Positions 22,583-25,267 of a stretch of 25,267 bases of DNA are shown piece after piece. A program made the position numbers and the translations under genes. Source of the stretch: Clostridiales bacterium. GTDB lineage: Bacteria; Bacillota; Clostridia; Christensenellales; CAG-138. Location of the stretch: positions 1 through 25,267 of the forward strand of contig SFIR01000019.1 in the NCBI GenBank assembly GCA_004556165.1. The letters run 5' to 3'. The notes beneath the pieces were generated by a model. It ran no database searches. It saw only the letters and a program-made list of their open reading frames with translations, and had not been told where the DNA came from. How positions within the stretch are numbered: position 1 is the first letter of the stretch; each line of letters begins with the position of its first letter.

Positions 22583-22616
22583 CGCGGCAGCGATTCACCT
22601 ATGGTTCGCTGCCGCG
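22583..22616 (+). repeat. Hairpin after the protease gene
   Basis: CGCGGCAGCG (22583-22592) and CGCTGCCGCG (22607-22616) are perfect 10-base inverted repeats starting 13 bases past the stop codon. No T run follows directly, so it may stabilise the mRNA end or act together with the terminator at 22645. Confidence 0.65.
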
Positions 22617-22644
22617 ATGAATCAGCTTGTACCCCTCCTTTTTC

Positions 22645-22680
22645 CCCCGACTGCTCCTCAGCGTGCATGCCGGGGTTTTT
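22645..22680 (+). terminator. Probable terminator of the protease gene
   Basis: CCCCG (22645-22649) pairs with CGGGG (22671-22675), a small GCT/AGC pair can form inside the loop, and TTTTT follows (22676-22680). The loop is long, so the call is moderate. Confidence 0.5.
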
Positions 22681-23092
22681 GCATTTCGCCTGATATGGCA
22701 TGGTATTTATATTGAAAAAGGAATCATGTTATCGCAAGAACCTGTATTTAACTAATCCTATCGGGCTTGAAATGCACAGCTTCGATTATCATAGAGGCAT
22801 GGTCAAGCGATGCTAAGCCTGCTTAATCCTTGACACGCCCAATCCGAGCGAGTATTATATAGCCGGTGCGAGATATGGATTTATCTTTTCACCGGGCTTA
22901 CCTGCTTAAAACCATGGAATTGATGTCAGGCTTATTCTGCCTATTTCGCATGCATATTAGTTCACACGGACACGCGGAAAATAATGTATCATTTTCTGTC
23001 TCGAGCCGTGAGGAGATATGCCGGTTTTAGCAAAATCCCGGCAGCCGAAATGCCGTTCGGCGCAAATAATCTATATTGGAGGTTTAGCTTTT
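22681..23092. other. Intergenic region upstream of the small unknown gene
   Basis: No gene is supported in these 412 bases. They contain a clear + strand promoter at 22830-22858. Short + strand open stretches run into the next gene but lack ribosome sites. Confidence 0.5.
22830..22858 (+). promoter_or_regulatory. Promoter upstream of the small unknown gene
   Basis: TTGACA (22830-22835), a 17-base spacer and TATTAT (22853-22858). It would drive the gene at 23093 and possibly the genes after it, with a leader of about 230 bases. Confidence 0.7.
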
Positions 23093-23431
23093 ATGGCATT
23101 GTTTGGGCGAAAAAGGGTGCAGCCGTTGGAATGCAGATGGCAGGATATCTGCGATCTCATGAAGGAGAGCATCGAAACAAATACTCCCATTCTCGATTTA
23201 ACTGTACGGATTGGAAATGCAAACCATAGAACCGGCATTTCTGCCGATATGACTCAATCTGGAGAATACTTTGATATAGCTTTCTTCTTTGATGATAAAG
23301 AGTACCCTTCGCTTAATGAGATGATTTCCGATTTGAGCTATTCATTTGATATGATTGTTTCCGTCATCAAGGAAGAGAATGTCGTTAATCCGAGGGATTA
23401 TACTCTCTTAGCCCAAAGGGAGATAATATAA
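23093..23431 (+). CDS. Small protein of unknown function
   Basis: This encodes 112 residues. ATG at 23093 is chosen because TTGGAGG (23076-23082) lies 10 bases upstream; the frame is open to 23018 but without a comparable site. The protein starts MALFGRKR and has an alpha/beta composition with hydrophobic strands (DLTVRIGNA, YFDIAFFFDD) and a helix (LNEMISDLSYSFDMIVSVI). It has no signal peptide, membrane segment or recognised motif. It is 65 bases upstream of the HicB/DinB-like gene on the same strand, so the two may be co-transcribed. A DUF-type cytosolic protein is the most that can be said. Confidence 0.68.
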   Translation: MALFGRKRVQPLECRWQDICDLMKESIETNTPILDLTVRIGNANHRTGISADMTQSGEYFDIAFFFDDKEYPSLNEMISDLSYSFDMIVSVIKEENVVNPRDYTLLAQREII

Positions 23432-23496
23432 GCGCTCAGGCGGTTCTCTGCCGGTGTATGGAGAAATACCGAACCTAAAAGAAAAGGAGTTATGCA

Positions 23497-24198
23497 ATGA
23501 CGATAAAATGCGTCCGGGAACATAATGGGGGTGATACGCTTCTGTATGCCGCGAACCTCCCCGGAGCGTACACCAGAGGTGCAAGCCTTGAAATCGCCAT
23601 GGAGAAAATGGGAGCAGAAGCGGTTTCCTATCTCAAATGGAAGGGCGAGCCATGCCCTGAGGCAGTATCTGTAGAAATCGTGCAGGATGCGGTCTGCGAT
23701 TTGCAGGTGTGCGATGCGGATTCCGATGTGCTGTTTGCAGCGGAAAAAGAGCCGCTTACCATGGAGGAATATTTGGAGCTCAAGTCGTTGGCGCTTAAAT
23801 CGGCAGCTGATTTTTTGACCCTCTATCAATCCATTCCCGATAAGGGGCGAAGCAATGCACCCGTTCGTAAAACCTTCTATGGGCAAGTACCCCGTACCGC
23901 CGATGAAATGTATCAGCACACAAAGAATGTAAACGAATACTATTTCGGTGAAATTGAAACGGCGGCGGATAACGAGGGCGATATTTTGGAGTGCCGCCGC
24001 AGAGGCTTTGAAGCACTGGAGAAGAGACCTGATTTTCTTGCCAATCCTGTGATTGAAGGCAGCTACGGCGAATGCTGGACGCTCCGAAAAGTCCTGCGCC
24101 GCTTTATCTGGCACGACCGTATCCACGCAAAGGCAATGTACCGCATGGCAGCGGGTATTTTCGGTGCTGCGAATATTCCAAATCCCTTTTTCTTTTAG
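23497..24198 (+). CDS. HicB-like / DinB-like fusion protein
   Basis: This 233-residue protein has an AAAGGAG ribosome site before its ATG. Residues 1 to about 50 (YAANLPGAYTRGASLEIAME) resemble the partial RNase H fold of HicB antitoxins, with the 'LPG.yt.G.sleeA' pattern. Residues about 88-225 are helical and carry three histidines in DinB/YfiT arrangement: His141 (EMYQHTKN), then His206 and His210 in WHDRIHAKAM, a probable divalent metal site. DinB-superfamily proteins include thiol-dependent transferases and many uncharacterised enzymes. No HicA-like toxin is adjacent, so the HicB-like part is probably a reused domain and not an antitoxin. It seems intact and host-like in codon use. Confidence 0.75.
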   Translation: MTIKCVREHNGGDTLLYAANLPGAYTRGASLEIAMEKMGAEAVSYLKWKGEPCPEAVSVEIVQDAVCDLQVCDADSDVLFAAEKEPLTMEEYLELKSLALKSAADFLTLYQSIPDKGRSNAPVRKTFYGQVPRTADEMYQHTKNVNEYYFGEIETAADNEGDILECRRRGFEALEKRPDFLANPVIEGSYGECWTLRKVLRRFIWHDRIHAKAMYRMAAGIFGAANIPNPFFF

Positions 24199-24324
24199 GA
24201 ATAGCTGAATCCGCAGCTTTCATCCCATGGACTGCGGAAGATAGATCAGTGCAGTATCCTCGGAGCCGCGGAAACGGCTGCATTTCGTATTTTTGGTACT
24301 CACTGTTACGAAAATAAATACGGA

Positions 24325-24356
24325 GGCCGTAGGGGTTAAATCCTTTTGCCCCGGTC
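24325..24356 (+). repeat. Hairpin in the leader of the acetyltransferase gene
   Basis: GGCCGTAGGGG (24325-24335) can pair with GCCCCGGTC (24348-24356) through GGGG/CCCC and GGCC-type bases with a small bulge, 38 bases before the ATG at 24394. Significance unknown. Confidence 0.35.
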
Positions 24357-24393
24357 ATCCGATATAAAGTCTATTGGTTTTAGGAGAACAGAA

Positions 24394-24927
24394 ATGGAGC
24401 TTAGATTGCTCGGTCGAGATTGCAGCGACAGAGAGAATTTTGAAGCAATAAATAATGAAGCATTCCCTTCTTCCGAGATAATGTCTTATGATGAGATCTT
24501 CGATTTTGCGGACAGAACCGATACCGATGTTCTCGGCATCTATGATGATGATAAGTTCGTAGGCTTTATCGTCCTTCTGAAAAATGCCGAATGCGGTTAT
24601 GTCTATTATCTTGCAATCGACAGCCGTGCCCGTTCCAAGGGGTACGGCGGTTCTGCGATACGCAAGCTGATGGAAGATTATTCGCATCTGCAAATAATTT
24701 TGGATTTCGAAATAATAGATGAGAGCGCCGAGAATCTCGAACAGCGAATCCGTCGGAAAAACTTTTATCTTCGCAACGGTTTCCATGAAACGGGACGTTT
24801 TACCCTGCTTAACGGTTATCGTTTTGAGGTCGTATGCAATAAGCAGGAGCTGCGGGCCGATGCATTTATGGAGCTTATCAGGGTCATTCATCAATACCGT
24901 CCCGAGTTTCCCGATGTATTGATATAG
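24394..24927 (+). CDS. GNAT-family N-acetyltransferase
   Basis: This encodes 177 residues. ATG at 24394 is chosen because TAGGAG (24381-24386) lies just upstream. The GNAT core is clear: a strand VYYLAIDSRARSKGYGGSAI (residues 70-89) contains the acetyl-CoA pyrophosphate-binding loop (R-S-K-G-Y-G-G at 80-86), followed by helix IRKLM, and later KNFYLRNGFHETGRF, the usual 'fY.k.GF' segment of GNAT motif B. It would transfer an acetyl group from acetyl-CoA to an unknown amine. It is followed 50 bases later by a phosphotransferase-like gene, which makes a small-molecule modification role conceivable, but nothing shows the substrate. Confidence 0.88.
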   Translation: MELRLLGRDCSDRENFEAINNEAFPSSEIMSYDEIFDFADRTDTDVLGIYDDDKFVGFIVLLKNAECGYVYYLAIDSRARSKGYGGSAIRKLMEDYSHLQIILDFEIIDESAENLEQRIRRKNFYLRNGFHETGRFTLLNGYRFEVVCNKQELRADAFMELIRVIHQYRPEFPDVLI

Positions 24928-24977
24928 ACGGATAAAGCATGTCTTTAGGAATATGAGCAGGAATTGAGGCGAACAGC

Positions 24978-25199
24978 ATGGAACAGGATAAATTCAATGA
25001 CATCCCCGGGTATTCCTCCCGGAAAGCGGTTGAACCCATAAGCAAGGGTTGGTCAAGCGATAAGAAATACCGTGTTATTACCGATTTGGGAGAAGAACTG
25101 CTGCTTCATATCTCTTCAGTGGAATATTTGTATTATGGTATCTCAACGGTGAAGAACATAATTTGGCGGGTAAGTTGTATAATTAAGTGTCCAAAATAA
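24978..25199 (+). pseudogene. Aminoglycoside phosphotransferase-like gene, truncated by an insertion
   Basis: The first 50 or so codons (IPGYSSRKAVEPISKGWSSD, then KYRVITDLGEELLLHIS) match the N-terminal beta-hairpin of APH/choline-kinase-like proteins: the 'ep..kGwSsdkKy.v' start and the nucleotide-binding strands. A full protein would be about 250-300 residues. Near 25128-25139 the coding sequence gives way to AT-rich DNA that adds about 20 unrelated residues before TAA. The ATP-binding lysine region and catalytic loop are absent, so the fragment cannot be active. The break coincides with what looks like an insertion sequence end. Confidence 0.7.
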
Positions 25200-25267
25200 A
25201 AAAAGGATAGCTCCATAGCGAAAAGCCTGCTACAATGTAAATTGGCAAAAAAACAAGAAAGGAGGCC
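25136..25267 (+). mobile_element. Probable left end of an insertion sequence, continues past the window
   Basis: From about 25136 the sequence changes to an AT-rich non-coding stretch that interrupts the APH-like gene, contains a TACAAT -10-like box (25231-25236), and ends with AAAGGAGG (25258-25265), a ribosome site for a gene starting just outside the window. This is the usual layout of an IS 5' end before its transposase. The general look recalls IS256-family elements, but that family call is a guess because neither the transposase nor the opposite terminal repeat is visible. Confidence 0.45.

Noticed and set aside
1..25267. CRISPR arrays, tRNA or rRNA genes
   Set aside because: No regularly spaced repeats and no cloverleaf or rRNA-like segments were seen on reading both strands; a dedicated scan was not possible.

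Overview
The window looks like chromosomal DNA from a gut-type clostridial Firmicute (Ruminococcaceae/Oscillospiraceae-like). Genes carry AGGAGG-type ribosome binding sites, promoters are of the TTGACA/TATAAT kind, there are clusters of large serine recombinases, and a secreted subtilisin-like protease ends in a type I dockerin. No RNA gene or CRISPR array was seen.

Bases 1-13490 are a mosaic of mobile DNA. A small SHOCT-like gene leads a three-gene serine recombinase cassette (130-3931, + strand: catalytic recombinase, short recombinase-like protein without the catalytic domain, second catalytic recombinase). A self-contained operon with its own promoter follows (3990-8619): small XRE repressor, DUF262/DUF1524 nuclease-like protein, a 480-residue protein of unknown function, and a coiled-coil protein with a long glycine-rich hydrophobic segment. 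Its content and position suggest a phage-defence or conflict system that I cannot match to a named one. An AT-rich orphan gene, possibly ADP-ribosyltransferase-like, lies next (8993-9799). A second recombinase cassette faces the first (9847-about 12021, - strand); its distal gene is cut off and abuts a 5'-truncated type I restriction specificity gene (hsdS), followed by a broken Cys-rich ORF and the first codons of what may be an integrase. These end in a secreted-protein gene that has lost its 3' part.

Bases 13686-15551 hold the most striking feature: a tyrosine recombinase gene enclosed by perfect 20-bp inverted repeats. Just inside one repeat lies a near-consensus outward promoter (TTGACA-17-TATACT), and just inside the other an intrinsic terminator. 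This is the layout of a self-contained invertible promoter. In the orientation given, the promoter points away from the secreted-protein gene at 13685 (predicted OFF); inversion would aim it at that gene.

Bases 15980-25130 look like host backbone: an ArsR-type regulator divergent from a 1628-residue S8 protease with dockerin, then a small unknown protein, a HicB-like/DinB-like fusion, a GNAT acetyltransferase, and an aminoglycoside phosphotransferase-like gene broken by what appears to be the left end of an insertion sequence running off the window.
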